Origin: Dacryopinax spathularia
Taxonomy: Eukaryota > Basidiomycota > Dacrymycetes > Dacrymycetales > Dacrymycetaceae
DNA length: 64,000 nt
Assembly (NCBI GenBank): GCA_037974965.1
Contig: JBBPFI010000001.1
Location: 2,666,001 to 2,730,000, forward strand
Reading direction: 5' to 3'
The position numbers and the translations under genes are program-made. A model generated the notes under the pieces. That model searched no databases, was not told where the DNA came from, and saw only the letters and a list, made by a program, of their open reading frames with translations. Below, in pieces: positions 13,929-25,118 of the stretch. Each line of letters starts with the position of its first letter. The stretch's first letter is position 1.

Positions 13929-14232
13929 AAGGGGGCGGTTTGGGTATGGGGGAGCGTTGATTGTCATCCTGACGAGCGTGTAATGTAGCAGTGGGCTGGA
14001 GCCCTTGCTTCCTGCAGTCCAAAATTGAGTTGTGGTTGCGGCCGGTTCGGTGTCCTCCTGTGCACTTGGATGTAGACATTTGGAAGGAACGGATCCATGG
14101 TACAGCTGTCAAAAACGTGATGGCATACTAATTGATCATAACCTAACTATCGCAGCGCGATTAAGTCATTTCCTAATCGGGCAAGGGGTAGTTATATAAC
14201 AGAAGACCGTCAAACGGGACAAATAAGCGCGG
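13929..14232. other. Convergent 3' region
   Basis: Lies between the ends of noxA (plus) and the CCCH gene (minus). Nothing recognised beyond expected terminators. Confidence 0.4.
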
Positions 14233-16239
14233 TTACTTGGTGCGAGAGCCGGATGCATGCTCGTCATGCCACTTCTTGAAGAAGCAGCTCTTTCCTCGGA
14301 GGTTGCTGGGTAGGCATCAGACTGTCATTCTTCGGGCAGTGACCAGCCCAGGTACTCACAAAGGACACAACATGCCAGAAGGACAAGCGTGTCCTGTTGT
14401 CCGTCAGCACGAGCGCAAGTGTCGGACATTGTTCTTACCAAGAATGCAAGTTTCCTGCGTGTAAGGACACATGTCTTGCAGCCACAGCTCACAAGTGATC
14501 TTCTTGGCTAGCTTTGTCAGCTCCGCCATCGCATTCTTCGAAAGATCTAACATCGTTAGCTAAGAAGCGATAAGACAAGGCGACGGTGTTGCATACCATA
14601 ATCGTGTCCATACCAGCAATCATCTCTGTTGCATTCACCGCGTAGATACTGCGAGAAACAAGGTCGGGTCTTGAGGTCTTTGATTGTCTGAAGTGGGAGA
14701 TGAAGTCAATACGCCTTCTTCATGTGAAGATTCGCCTTACAGTGATCTGAGCTTTCTTGATAGTCTTGCCGGTCACCATCTGCCAGTCTGTCTTATCACC
14801 AGAACTGCCGGGACTTTGCGCGGCCGCCGAGAAAGAGAGTGGCTTGGAAGATTTGGTGGGGCTGACAGGCGAGTTGCTCCTCGGCGAAGCCTTCGATTCT
14901 CCCAGCCGTTGAGTCATGAACAGTCCCGGTATCTCGTACATAGAGTCACCAAACTCCTTCAGTTCGTAGGCGACATTCTCGTAACCTAACGAATGCGCAG
15001 GTGCTCAGCACCGTAGTTGGTTGAAAATGAGTAACGTACCCTTCAAGAGTTGAACCCGATCCATCTTCCCGTCGGTACGCAATGATCTCAGCATGGTGCT
15101 GTAGCCATTGTCGTGGGAAGCGCCGAGCACAACTAATTTGCATTCGTGCAATCCCAAGTAGAAGGAAACAGCATCTGCGGCAAGATGTTAGTCCAGCCGA
15201 GTGGCCTCGAAGAGGCAGCTTCTGAGCGTACCACGAATCTTGGCGTCGGCAGCTTCTTTGCCGTAACCAACATCAATGACAGCTGTGGATGTGTGCGCTG
15301 CCTGAAAGCTTTTCACTATGTAACGTGCTTAGTATCGTAACATCGGCTACTTCGGGACGACCGCACACTGGCGAGCTGGTCAGACGTATCCTCATGGTTC
15401 CACGAGGTGATACGTACAAAGGCATCGAACTCATCCGGGGCGACAATTTTGTCCTGAAAACAACATTCACATTAGTCTGGCTACCTTTCGGCAAGTGACC
15501 TCGTACCTCGAGCAGAGCCCTGCTCAGACCAAGCTTGTTCATATATATAAATGTGCGAACATGAGATGTCGCGACGGAAACGTGTTCTTTGAGCCCTTGA
15601 TAAAAAGCCAACGCTGCTTCTTTGCCTAATATGGAATGTAAGACACAAACGGCATCATGTCAATAACTGACCTACCTCCTTCAGCACCATTCTGCAAATG
15701 ATGAGTATCGAACTGGATTGGTCGTGTCAGATCCCTCTACTGCGCACAAGCATGTTCAATTTGGTGCTTACAATCAAGCCGTCGCCGTCGATCAGAACCA
15801 CGGAGAAGCTTGCTTCTGATTGGATTTCAGGATGGTATTGTAGCAGAAAGGACAAAACGTACCTGGAGAACTGGACACAGTCGGTGAACTCGACAACGAC
15901 TCGTTTTCCTTCTTCAACCTCGTAATTTCTTCCACCAGTCGAGCGCGTTCTTGCTCGATCAAACTCTTATCGCGAGCCAAAGTCGCATTCGCGGCGTCGA
16001 GCAACTTCGTTTTCTGTTTCTCGTCAGCCAATGTGATGATTGTATGGTAGATAGCCTCTTACAGTCATAGCAACTTCTTGCCACAGCGAGCGCACGTCGC
16101 ACTCATCCTTCAATTTCTTTTCCAGTTCAAATCTGCTAGACGCTTCGAGCGCCAGTTTCGTGAACAGAGTTTTGAACGTCTTTTCGGCATCTGCATAGCT
16201 GTTTTCCCAGCTCGAGTCCATATCGACTTGAGTACCCAT
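14233..16239 (-). CDS. Tandem CCCH zinc-finger protein with DUF7923 (NYN-like?) domain
   Basis: Read right to left. An N-terminal coiled coil (MGTQVDMDSSWENSY..., then KTKLLDAANATLARDKS...LKKENESL) precedes a Ser-rich linker. The central domain starts ASFSVVLIDGDGLI (about 15795). It continues EGGKEAALAFYQGLKEHV (about 15590), DKIVAPDEFDAF (about 15430), VIDVGYGKEAADAKIR (about 15265) and LVVLGASHDNGYSTML (about 15110), then NVAYELKEFGDSMYEIPGLF. This order matches what I know as DUF7923. A Ser/Pro linker (14790-14890) leads to two C-terminal fingers: CELWLQDMCPYTQETCILGH (C-x7-C-x6-C-x3-H, split by an intron at about 14440) and a second Cys/His cluster CPSGMLCPFNLRGKSC...H, ending at the stop 14233-14235. 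About eight introns. RNA binding is inferred from the fingers. The spaced acidic residues suggest an NYN/PIN-type nuclease fold, which is a hypothesis. Confidence 0.82.
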
Positions 16240-17087
16240 AGCTGAGTAGACGGAGGTTCAGAGAGGAGGATAAGGCGCAGTGTCGCTCGGTCTGGTGCTG
16301 GTACTTGAAGGTCGCAGATAGAAGAACAAGAGTCGCAGTGTGATACGAGGAAAGACAATAAGACCAGGCCAGATTAGGCGCCTCACAAGGGCAGTCCAAA
16401 TCAGGTGTCTTCCGACTGCCAGAACTGGCTTCAGTAATGATAGGACGGCCCGCGGTCAGAACGTGATCGTCTATCATTCGCGACTTCCCCACAGTTTCGG
16501 CCTGATTTGCCGGGAATGTTTGTCTTCTTTTGTCCTGAATTTACCGGCATGGGGGTATTGGCCGTGGGCGGATATCAGGTCGGGATTGGGGCAAACCCGA
16601 ATTGTGGGCTCAGACTTGTTCCGCATGGTCGCAACGAGGTTGAAGGACACGCGAGTCCCGCGCCTGGTTATTGTCAATCTTACGTAAGAGCAAGAGAGGA
16701 ACAGTCACCTCGTTCAAGTTACGTATGAAGCCTGATTGTGTGTGGGTCCAGATAGCCAGTCGTTTATACGAGTCCTATAATAACAACATCTTGCTGGTGC
16801 GAGGACCGACGTTGTTTCTGGGTGTCCTGGGGCACTGTAGCTGGCAGAAAAGCTAGGAAACCCTGCAGCCGAAACCAGAGAAAAGTCAATTGACAAAGTG
16901 GACTTTGTCAGGACTCTGACGCCGAGAAACTCATGCGGCTATTCGCTATGGCGAACAATGGGATATCGGACGTGGTGGTCATGCCGAGTCCCACTAGTAA
17001 GCCCATTCAAGTGATCTCGGCGCGTCTAGGACGCGACCGTGACTGAGACATGATCATTCCTCCGCACCATCAACCACTGCCAGGTCC
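16240..17087. other. Divergent intergenic region
   Basis: Between the CCCH gene (minus) and cutC (plus); should contain both promoters. Short frames present have no recognisable content. Confidence 0.5.
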
Positions 17088-18233
17088 ATGCCTCCTCCAC
17101 CAACATCCCGCATCCTTCTAGAAGTTTGCGTAGACTCGCTCGAATCAGCTATTATGTGCGCCAACATCCCTACCGTGCCATGCTAGAGCATGCTGAAGGG
17201 TCGAAAGCGCCGCAGAGAATGGGGCAGACCGGCTTGAGTTGTGCGGCAATCTTCCCGTTGGAGGGGGTACGACGCCCAGCTTGGGGTTAGTGCGGTTGAT
17301 CTTCGCGCATACGAGACTTCCAGTTATGGTACGCATCTATCTACCTCCACGACCTCCTTGAAGTCGTGGTGAACTGATAGATGCTGGACAGGTGCTCGTC
17401 CGCTGCCGGACGGGAGACTTCAGCTACTCCCCGTTCGAACTCGCGGTCATGGTGGCCGACATCGAGAGCATCGCTGAACTCGCCCAGAAGCACGCAGGGC
17501 GGGAGATAGGGGTGGTCATAGGGGCGCTGAAGCCGGACGGGGATATAGATGAGGATGCGATGGGGATGTGAGTCGCGCCCGACTATGGATGCTTGTGTCG
17601 AGATTGAGTGTTTGGGATAGGCTGCTGCAAGCAGCCGGGAATATGCCGGTTACCTTCCACCGAGCGTTTGACATGGTCAAAGATCCTCATCAAGGCAAGT
17701 ATTCTCTTCTGTACCAGTCGACTATCCTACTAAGCTAACCCGGTGTACCTATTAGCGCTCGACACTCTATCCCGCCTAGGCCACATCAAGCGAATCCTCA
17801 CCAGGTGCGTCCCAGTCCGACTAACAACGACTTTACGGGAAGCTAAATTCAGCTCAGTGGGCAAGAGCCAAAATGCCTCGACGGCATAACCAACATACTA
17901 CAGCTTGCCTCCTCCCCCCACCTCGGGCAGCTCAGCCTCATGCCCGGCTCCGGTATTAACTCCTCCAACGTCACCGAGCTACTCGAGGCCCTGCTCGCTC
18001 GCGGTCCAGAAGGGTGGCATGGAGAACTGCATCTTTCTGCCGGGGCGTGGAGGGTCGTCAATGAGGGCGCCTTCAGGAGAGACGGGATGGGCTTTGGCCT
18101 GGGTTGTACTGTGCCGCCTGGTGAGGAGAATAAGGCTGAGAGGGAAAAGAGGGAGTGGGGCGTGTTTGGTGTGCAGCCCGATGAGTTGACGAAGGTTAGG
18201 AAACTGGTGGATGAGTATGTCGCGCGTATGTGA
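17088..18233 (+). CDS. cutC: CutC family protein (copper homeostasis)
   Basis: A TIM-barrel protein of the CutC family, linked to copper homeostasis in bacteria and animals; its biochemical activity is still debated. The start at 17088 gives MPPPPTSRILLEVCVDSLES, the first beta strand. The next exon carries ENGADRLELCGNLPVGGGTT and PSLGLVRLIF. Then come VMVLVRCRTGDFSYS with LAVMVADIE, EIGVVIGALKPDGDID, MPVTFHRAFDMVKDP, LSRLGHIKRILTS, and the C-terminal SLMPGSGINSSNV (18-residue region near 17940). Six or so short introns. All family blocks are present; length is near 270 residues. The first intron border (about 17153-17195) is the least certain. The 3' end converges on an MFS gene about 200 bp away. 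Confidence 0.9.
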
Positions 18234-18429
18234 CAGGGGTGGCTGCAAAGGTAGATCTTCGCGTATATCCTAGTATGTATTGAATACAGTTACCATTAGA
18301 GATACTTCCCTTCTATCGAATGCTATGGGATCGCTTTTAGTGACGTCTCGCGTCTATCTCAGATCCTGAATCCCCGACCGCTGGACGCTCCATCCTTCAG
18401 GCTCTTCTCTCATAACCACTCTTCAGCCT

Positions 18430-20362
18430 CTACCAAGGAAACGGCTTCCCCCTCTTCTTAGCCAACAACCACATCGCAACAACCAACAGCCCCGCCCCAG
18501 CAAGCAACGTCACCTGGACACAAACACCCCCATCAGCACCCCCCCTCCCCAAGAGAACAAACATAAAGACGTACAGCAGCAAACACCTCAGCCTTCCACC
18601 ACGCATAGACCGGCCCGCTACCGATAAGCGCGCCGTCTATTGGCGTCCCTACTAATGCGGCTAGGCCGACGCAGAAGAGGCCGAGGCCCATGCGCATGCC
18701 CATTTCCCAGTAGTGGTCTGAGAGGAGGGCCCAGAGGGGTGCTAGGAGGCTGACGACTGCAAGGAGTGGTCAGTACACGATCATCCATGATTAGGTGTAG
18801 AGGGACGTACAGCCGCCGGAGAAGAATCCATAGCTCCAGAACAGGTGTCAGAATGAGTAGTAACGGAACGAGAGAGCAGAGCGCGTACACAAGTGAGAAG
18901 ATAATAACCCCCGCGGCAGTCTTGATCCCAAACATCGCGAACACGATTGCGCCCGTAACGAACACAGTGAAGATCATGATCGGCAACACGCCGAATCGGT
19001 CAGCGATGAGGTTCGGGATGGTTCGTCCGAAGATGGAGGCGGCGTTAAGGATCGTGAGCTGCGAAACACATAAGAAAAGGTGTATAATTGAGAGGGGATG
19101 GTCTGTACTGTGTAGAATGAGAGCTCTTCGGATATGCCTTGGGTTTGTGTGAAGAGCTGGAGGAAGAAGACTACCAGCACGTCAGTACGGTTCTCAGATC
19201 CAGGCCTGGCTGAACTGACAGACGAAGACTACATGCGCATCGTCAGCAACAACCCAGACACTCATAATAAAAAAAGGACTAACACAGCCCCAATGCCCCC
19301 ACAGCCAACCCGCAAATAGCTACCACATACGGCGGATCCCTCAGCAGTACAAACACGCTCGGCGTCGGCGGCTTCGTATGCTGCGGCGGGTAATTCGGCC
19401 TCATCAGCAAGTTCCCCATCACACAACATCCCAGAACGAAGAACCCGGCGGCTCGGACCCCCCATACGTAGCCGGTGTTGTTGAAGACGTTGTTTATTAG
19501 GACTGTATGCGCTGCGTTTCAGTGGATTTGGGAGGGGAGAAAATGGGAGGGGGACGCACTGGGGAAGACCACACCGCCGGTTGAGGAGCCGGTCACTGCT
19601 ATGCCCATTGCCATGGCGCGGCGTTTTTGGAAGTGATGCCCGATCACGGCCATAGATGGGAGGAATACGAGTCCCATGGCGATCCCTTGACCTATAGCTT
19701 GACTAAGGAAGACCTGTGCGAGACCATCAATACTGTGACCCGCGGTAGACCACGCGCATACATACCTGCCAATATGCGTCCTGCTGCACCTGCGCCTGTG
19801 CAAACAGCGTCCCGACATACAGCACACTCCCCACGACCAACAAATGCCGGAAATACCCATGATCAAACAGCGGGCCAGTAATGATGCCCATCGCGAAGAG
19901 GAAATACGTTTGCAGCGAGCCGATCCACGCTATTGACGAGGAAGAATAGGAAGGAAGGAGGCTCTCGATATAGTACCTATAGATATGTCCATTAGCCCCT
20001 TCAAGCGGGAAGAGAGAGGCGCATATACGTACGTCTGGTACACCCCATACGCGTTGACATAGCTGCATATATGCGCTCAGCTCCCCGACTCGATTGAAGA
20101 GGAGATGAGGGCCCACCCAAAGCAGATAGCAGAAATGAACCATGACCCAGCAACGGTCATCCAGGCCCTCCAGCCTCCATCCGGTATAACGTGTACCGGC
20201 GCTGCAGCTTGCGACGGGCCGTTCTCCAGCGCCTCCTCCTTCTTCGATAACTCGCCAGATGCCGACGGGCCAGGGACGTCGACCACTGTGCTTGCGTGAC
20301 GCGTCTGAAGTTACTCCGGCCGGGGCAGCGGCGGCGGCGACGTCTGCGTTGCTTTGCGACAT
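18430..20362 (-). CDS. MFS transporter, monocarboxylate (MCT)-like, group A copy 1
   Basis: A 12-helix permease of the MCT/SLC16-like branch. After a polar N-terminus (MSQSNADVAAAAAPAG) comes the branch signature IPDGGWRAWMTVAGSW (about 20150-20200). Two introns bracket a 30-nt exon (about 20034-20063, encoding YVNAYGVYQT). Then follow LLPSYSSSSIAWIGSLQTYF, ITGPLFDHGYFRH, FLSQAIGQGIAMG and HHFQKRRAMAMGIAVTGSSTGG. The C-terminus is LLAKKRGKPFPW with stop 18430-18432. Reading frames are intact. The likely role is uptake or export of a small organic acid or related solute, inferred from family. Together with the GH17 gene at 21.1 kb it forms a module that is repeated at 23.1-26.4 kb. The closest relative in the window is the gene at 46.7 kb. 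Confidence 0.88.
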
Positions 20363-21107
20363 AACAGAAAGAGACGGGAAGGGTTAAGCGGAGACTGCAG
20401 AGTAGTAGAGGATAAGATAGACAGAGCCCTCAAGTCGCCTCAGGCTGGTCTGAAATGTATGCTTTCATAAGGGTGTGGCCTAATCAGAGGATGAGTCGCC
20501 TAGACCAGCCGGACGCCGCTCCGAGAGACGCATTGCATAAGCGGTACAGAACGTTCTGACGCTCGGACCAGATAGACCGGAGCGGCCGCACGATGCTTCG
20601 TCTCATCATCGTACAGGCACAGCAGAATATCAGACACAGACAGGTTTTTTTCCGGATGCGTCTCGCGGCATGATATGGCGTGAGTGCAGCGAGGAGCGGC
20701 GCGTGCAGGTCCGCCCTTCCACAGGAAGGCCCACGACATTCGGCGATAAATTCCTCCTACAACGGGCGATAGGGTTGTCATCTTATGTCCGGGGCCGCCG
20801 GAAGTGGTTGTTCTTGCTCGCTTTGGTTGCAGAGCTTCTGAGACTGGTTATGACACCTAGATTCTTGACTTTGGCGATCGCGGTGCAGAATGAAGCAACT
20901 TCGTTCATAGATCGGTAGACGATGGAGACAAACTTCAAGGTCTGGGAACGATCGTCGCATAGGGACTTGCCGATGTCGGCATGCGGTTGATCGGCGCGGA
21001 TGGTCTTCTGACGGCTCTATGGCTCGCTTCACACGATCTTGCCTATGACATGCAGCAAAGGTACTCCCAGTAGAATGACTCAAACCATCTCTTACGCTAC
21101 AGTCTGA
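20363..21107. other. Intergenic region between MFS copy 1 and GH17 copy 1
   Basis: Holds the promoter of the MFS gene and the 3' end of the GH17 gene. Nothing else recognised. Confidence 0.45.
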
Positions 21108-22397
21108 CTAACAAGTCAAGCGGGCTTGGATAGGGAACTTAGCCGTTCCGTTGATGTAAAGAGCGCCCCATCCGTCAATATCATCTCTCCAGCTTCTCCA
21201 CATCCACCCGATATTGTTCGGCTTGAAGTAGTCTTCACAGTGATAGTCCAGCAAGTTCCAGTACGCAGCCTCGGAGGGGACGTTGGCTTGGACATTCGTG
21301 CTGTTGGACGGCCAGGTATTCTCGTTGCTCGGCCACCCCGTCTGGACAGTGTTCAGCAGAAGCCAGGAGCATGACTTCAGGAGGACATACCTGAGTGACG
21401 AGAATTGGGCGACCTTCCGCAAGCGTGTCGAAGTAAGAAATCACGTCCATGAAATTTGACCATGTTACCTGATCTCCACCCCACACTGAGTTGTTGTTGT
21501 AATAGACAAGGTTGTTGATCATGAAGAAATCCACCGCATTCTCGACAGATGTGATATTGCCAGCGTACATCCAGCCAATGTCCATATCGGAGATCGAGAC
21601 TGGGATATCCAGTCCGGCAGCCTGGAAGGATGCCTTCATGCCCAGGATGTAGGACGCCAACGCCTCCGGTGATCCGGCGTCATCGTCATACAGAGGCTAT
21701 CGATCGGATGAGGTTTATTTCCAGGCTCGGTCGAAGCTACTACGTACTTCATCTCCCAACGCCACAGCCAGCACGGGGTCAGGATTGCGAATAACGGCCT
21801 GCGATCGCATGAGTTGGATAGCGTGAAGTCATATGAAGCCCTCACCTCCGTGAGCGCATATATGCGAGGAACGCTCTTGATAGCAAACGTATCCACAGGT
21901 GTATAGTTTTGTCCCGCATAATGAATCGGCAGTGTCCAAACAAGAGGAATGATGTTAATGCCTGCCAAGCCTGCCGCTTGGATGATCGCTTGATGACGCG
22001 ATGAGTTCATTTCCGCGTCTTAGCTGAAGCGAACGTACTGTCATAGTAGGTCGGGTCGGCCCCCAGATCGCAGTACTCAAAGGTAATGACATTCCGCGCT
22101 CCGAGATACTTCATGCGCGTGAAATCGCCCACCATCTGTGGCAGATCGGGACAAGACTTGCACGCAGTCAGATCATACGCTCCTCACAACAGGAAAAGAG
22201 CAACACACCTGTGTATCATACACGAAACCTTCCCACGCATACATACTCTGGATCTTCTGCAGCCTCGTCATGTTGCTGGCGTAGCTTCTCTCCAGTATGG
22301 GTCCGGCGGGACGACCATAACTAGGATGAGAGTAGATGGCCGTGACCTGGCCCAGGAGGGGCGCAAGCAACCAGAGGAAAATGCCTAGCAGGTACAT
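21108..22397 (-). CDS. Secreted GH17-like beta-1,3-glucanase, copy 1
   Basis: Begins with a signal peptide (MYLLGIFLWLLAPLLGQVTA). GH17-like TIM-barrel blocks follow in order: KIQSMYAWEGFVYDT, DFTRMKYLGARNVITFEYCD, AGINIIPLVWTLPIHYAGQ, IRNPDPVLAVALGDE (Glu at the general acid position), AVDFFMINN, and RPILVTQ-TGWPS (split by an intron at about 21342-21391). The C-terminus is GWMWRSWRDDIDGWGALYI...ARLTC, with stop 21108-21110. GH17 enzymes cut or transfer cell-wall beta-1,3-glucan. In them the nucleophile is Glu of ETGWPS; here it is Gln. The protein may thus be inactive on glucan, or use another residue. About seven introns, frames intact. Confidence 0.83.
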
Positions 22398-23063
22398 GTT
22401 GGTGGACTAAGATGGCTGCCTGATGTCGAGAGGCAGGCCAGGGCCACGATTAAGTAGACAGCGGCACTGCTTGAGTATTGGTAGAAGGTCCAACCGGCGC
22501 ATCCGACTAGGAGGACCGATTGATACGGTCCCTCCCTAATCCAGACAACCGGCAGACGAGGTCGACTTCTCCATCATGTGTCGCTATGCGCTTCGCTTGC
22601 ATCCCGCTTTGCCGGTCAAGCTAGAGGATGTAAGGCAAGATAAGGGGGGCGTCTGATCACGGCTGGTGCCGACGGATTTGGCGTCTTTCCGTCCAAATCT
22701 GGATTGTCGCAAGCACTGCCGTCAGAAGATGTGAGGTGATCGCAGGTGATCAACCGTCTCGCACGAGAGAGAACTCGCGAAGCAACGCAGCGTGAGCTTC
22801 AACAGGGAACATAAGGTATCGAGAGCCAGCATAGGAGTGTTGGACAGAGTGTGGACGCGACGCGTTCTGACCGAGTCGCGTTCCGGAAGACGCGCCCCCT
22901 GGTGCATCACGCGGCAGCACCCCTCCGAAGACACAGCATACCTGCCAGCGCTCTCTCTTCTTACATTCCATCTTTCCGAACATCGGCCTCGACTTTGTCC
23001 ATAAGACCCCATTGTCCAATTATTATTCAATGTAATCGTAAGACATGGTGGTACAATCAGACG
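22398..23063. other. Intergenic region
   Basis: Promoter of GH17 copy 1 (minus) and terminator of MFS copy 2 (minus). The frames at 22720-23030 overlap on several strands and look like chance. Confidence 0.45.
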
Positions 23064-24830
23064 TTAGACCCATCGCTTTCCTCGCTTCTTTGCTAGTAGA
23101 ACAGCACCAAGGAACCCAAATGCACAGCCCGCCAGCATAACCACCTAATACCATTAAGTCAGCAGGCGTCACCTGATTGTTGAGTTTTTCGGAATCTCAC
23201 CGCACTGAATACAATCGCTTTCCACCATACGTAATCGGGACCGTTGCCGACTAACGCGCCATCTATGGGCGTACCGACCAATGCTGCGAATCCTACCAGT
23301 GCAAATGCAAATCCCATACGTGCCCCCATCTCCGATGGATGATCGGCCATCGCGGCGAACATCGGGCCGAGGAGGCTGATGTCTGCGCTCTCATAAGCAC
23401 ATCTGGCAGGGTCGGTTGTGATGATGACATACAAGCGCCAGAGAAGAAGCCATACAGCAGGCAGAATATGACCACCGCTGGTATACTGTGGAGGCCGAAC
23501 ATAGCAAAGACAATCGCGCCGGCGATAATTGACGTCGGAAGAAACACGGGAAATATGCCGATTTTGTCGGCAACCAGATTGGGAAGCGTTCTGCACCACT
23601 ATGAGCCCGGCATTCATTTCGGGAGACGGGAAGCGTACCGTCCGACAACAGATGCACCATTGATGAAGGAGATCTATAATACAATCAGAAGAAGGGTTTG
23701 GCGACCGAGTATATCATACCGTGTAGAATGAGAATGTCTCGTTTAGACCTCGAGTTATGCTGAAGAGTTGGATGTAGAAGACTAGATATCATCAGCATTA
23801 ATTCCCTGCGATCATTGCAAATGGCACCCACAGACGAAGACTGTAAGGGGATCAGTAACATTTACGAGGGTGAGTATGAGCCACGCACATTGTCCAAGCG
23901 AGATGAAGAATGTACATGCGATACAGATGACGTACGGCCAGTCTCTGAGGAGCTTGAGCGGGCTCGGCGCCGCGGCGCTCTTGTGATGAGGCACATAGCG
24001 AGGTCTCATCAGAATGTTCGCGATGATTGTAGCTCCGAGGATGAAGAAGCCGCAGGCTCGGACAGCCCATTGATAGCCGTTATTGACGATGAGATTGTTA
24101 ATCATGACTAGGACGACATTCAGATGGAGATCTTCGAGCGATAGTCGACGTACTTGGAAAGACTATCCCCCCGGTGGAGGACCCAGAGACGGCTAAACCC
24201 ATCGCGAACGCTCTTCGCCGTCGAAAATGATGAGACATGACGGCTACAGAGGGCAAGTAGATGATTCCTTGCGCGAGCCCTTGTCCGAGCCCTTGGCTGA
24301 GAAAGACCTGGATGGAGTTCAGCAGTATCAAAGGAGTATGGTCTTGGTGGGCTGACCTGATAGTATGCATCTTGCTTTGCTTGCGCTTGCGCGAAGACGC
24401 ATCCCACGTAGAGAACGCTTCCTCCGACCATCAGATGACGAAAGTAGCCCCGATCGAACAGAGGACCAGTGATGATGCCGACAGCAAATAGCAAATAGGC
24501 TTGAAGCGAGCCAATCCAAGAAATTGCGCTCGGCGAGTAAGAGGGCAGCAGAGTTTGTACATAGTACGATTGATAGACCCCATAGGCGTTCACATAGCCA
24601 TAGCAGATCGCGGATATGAACCAAGCGCCAACAATTGTTAGCCAAGCTTGTAGACCACCATCAGGAACGTGAGTATGTGGATGCGGTTCAGAGGCGGGTT
24701 TGCCGGCTTCAGCATCTCCTTCTTTAGTCCCAGAATTTGGTGCGTTGCCCGCCGGTGCATCGTTCTCCGCTTTGGTTTCGTCCTCATTTTGCTCGAAGGG
24801 AATGGCCTCAGCGATGACTGCCTCAGACAT
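23064..24830 (-). CDS. MFS transporter, MCT-like, group A copy 2
   Basis: A paralogue of the 18.4-kb gene. The ATG at 24830 gives MSEAVIAEAIPFEQNEDETK, and the signature VPDGGLQAWLTIVGAWF has Leu where the other copies have Trp. Exon 1 runs without a break from the start to QDAYYQ (about 24360): the two introns and 30-nt exon seen in copies 1 and 3 are absent. Later blocks: FLSQGLGQGLAQGIIYLPS, HHFRRRRAFAMGLAVSGSS, VRACGFFILGATIIANIL, RTLPNLVADKIGIFPVFLP, GTPIDGALVGNGPDYVWWK, and C-terminus LLAKKRGKRWV with stop 23064-23066. Frames look intact. Adjacent to GH17 copy 2 (about 290 bp between genes, same strand). Confidence 0.88.
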
Positions 24831-25118
24831 AACGCATCCAAGCAGATCGGCAAAGAACAACGCAGCAGCGTAACATCGGGCAGCATGGGAATATTTTGCG
24901 GTGAACTATGCCCGCTAAGTAGATGGAGGATGCCACAGTTGGAGGGACGCGTGATGACGCGAAACGGTTACTCCGGCCGGAAATGCTGACCAAAACTTGT
25001 TGCGTCATCAGCTCTCGGCTTCTGTTTTGGCTTCTTCGGCACCACACCCTGACCAAAGCGATCATCGGTTTCATTGATGATGTCTTAGACCTTTGACATA
25101 CGACCAACAAGTGCGCTC

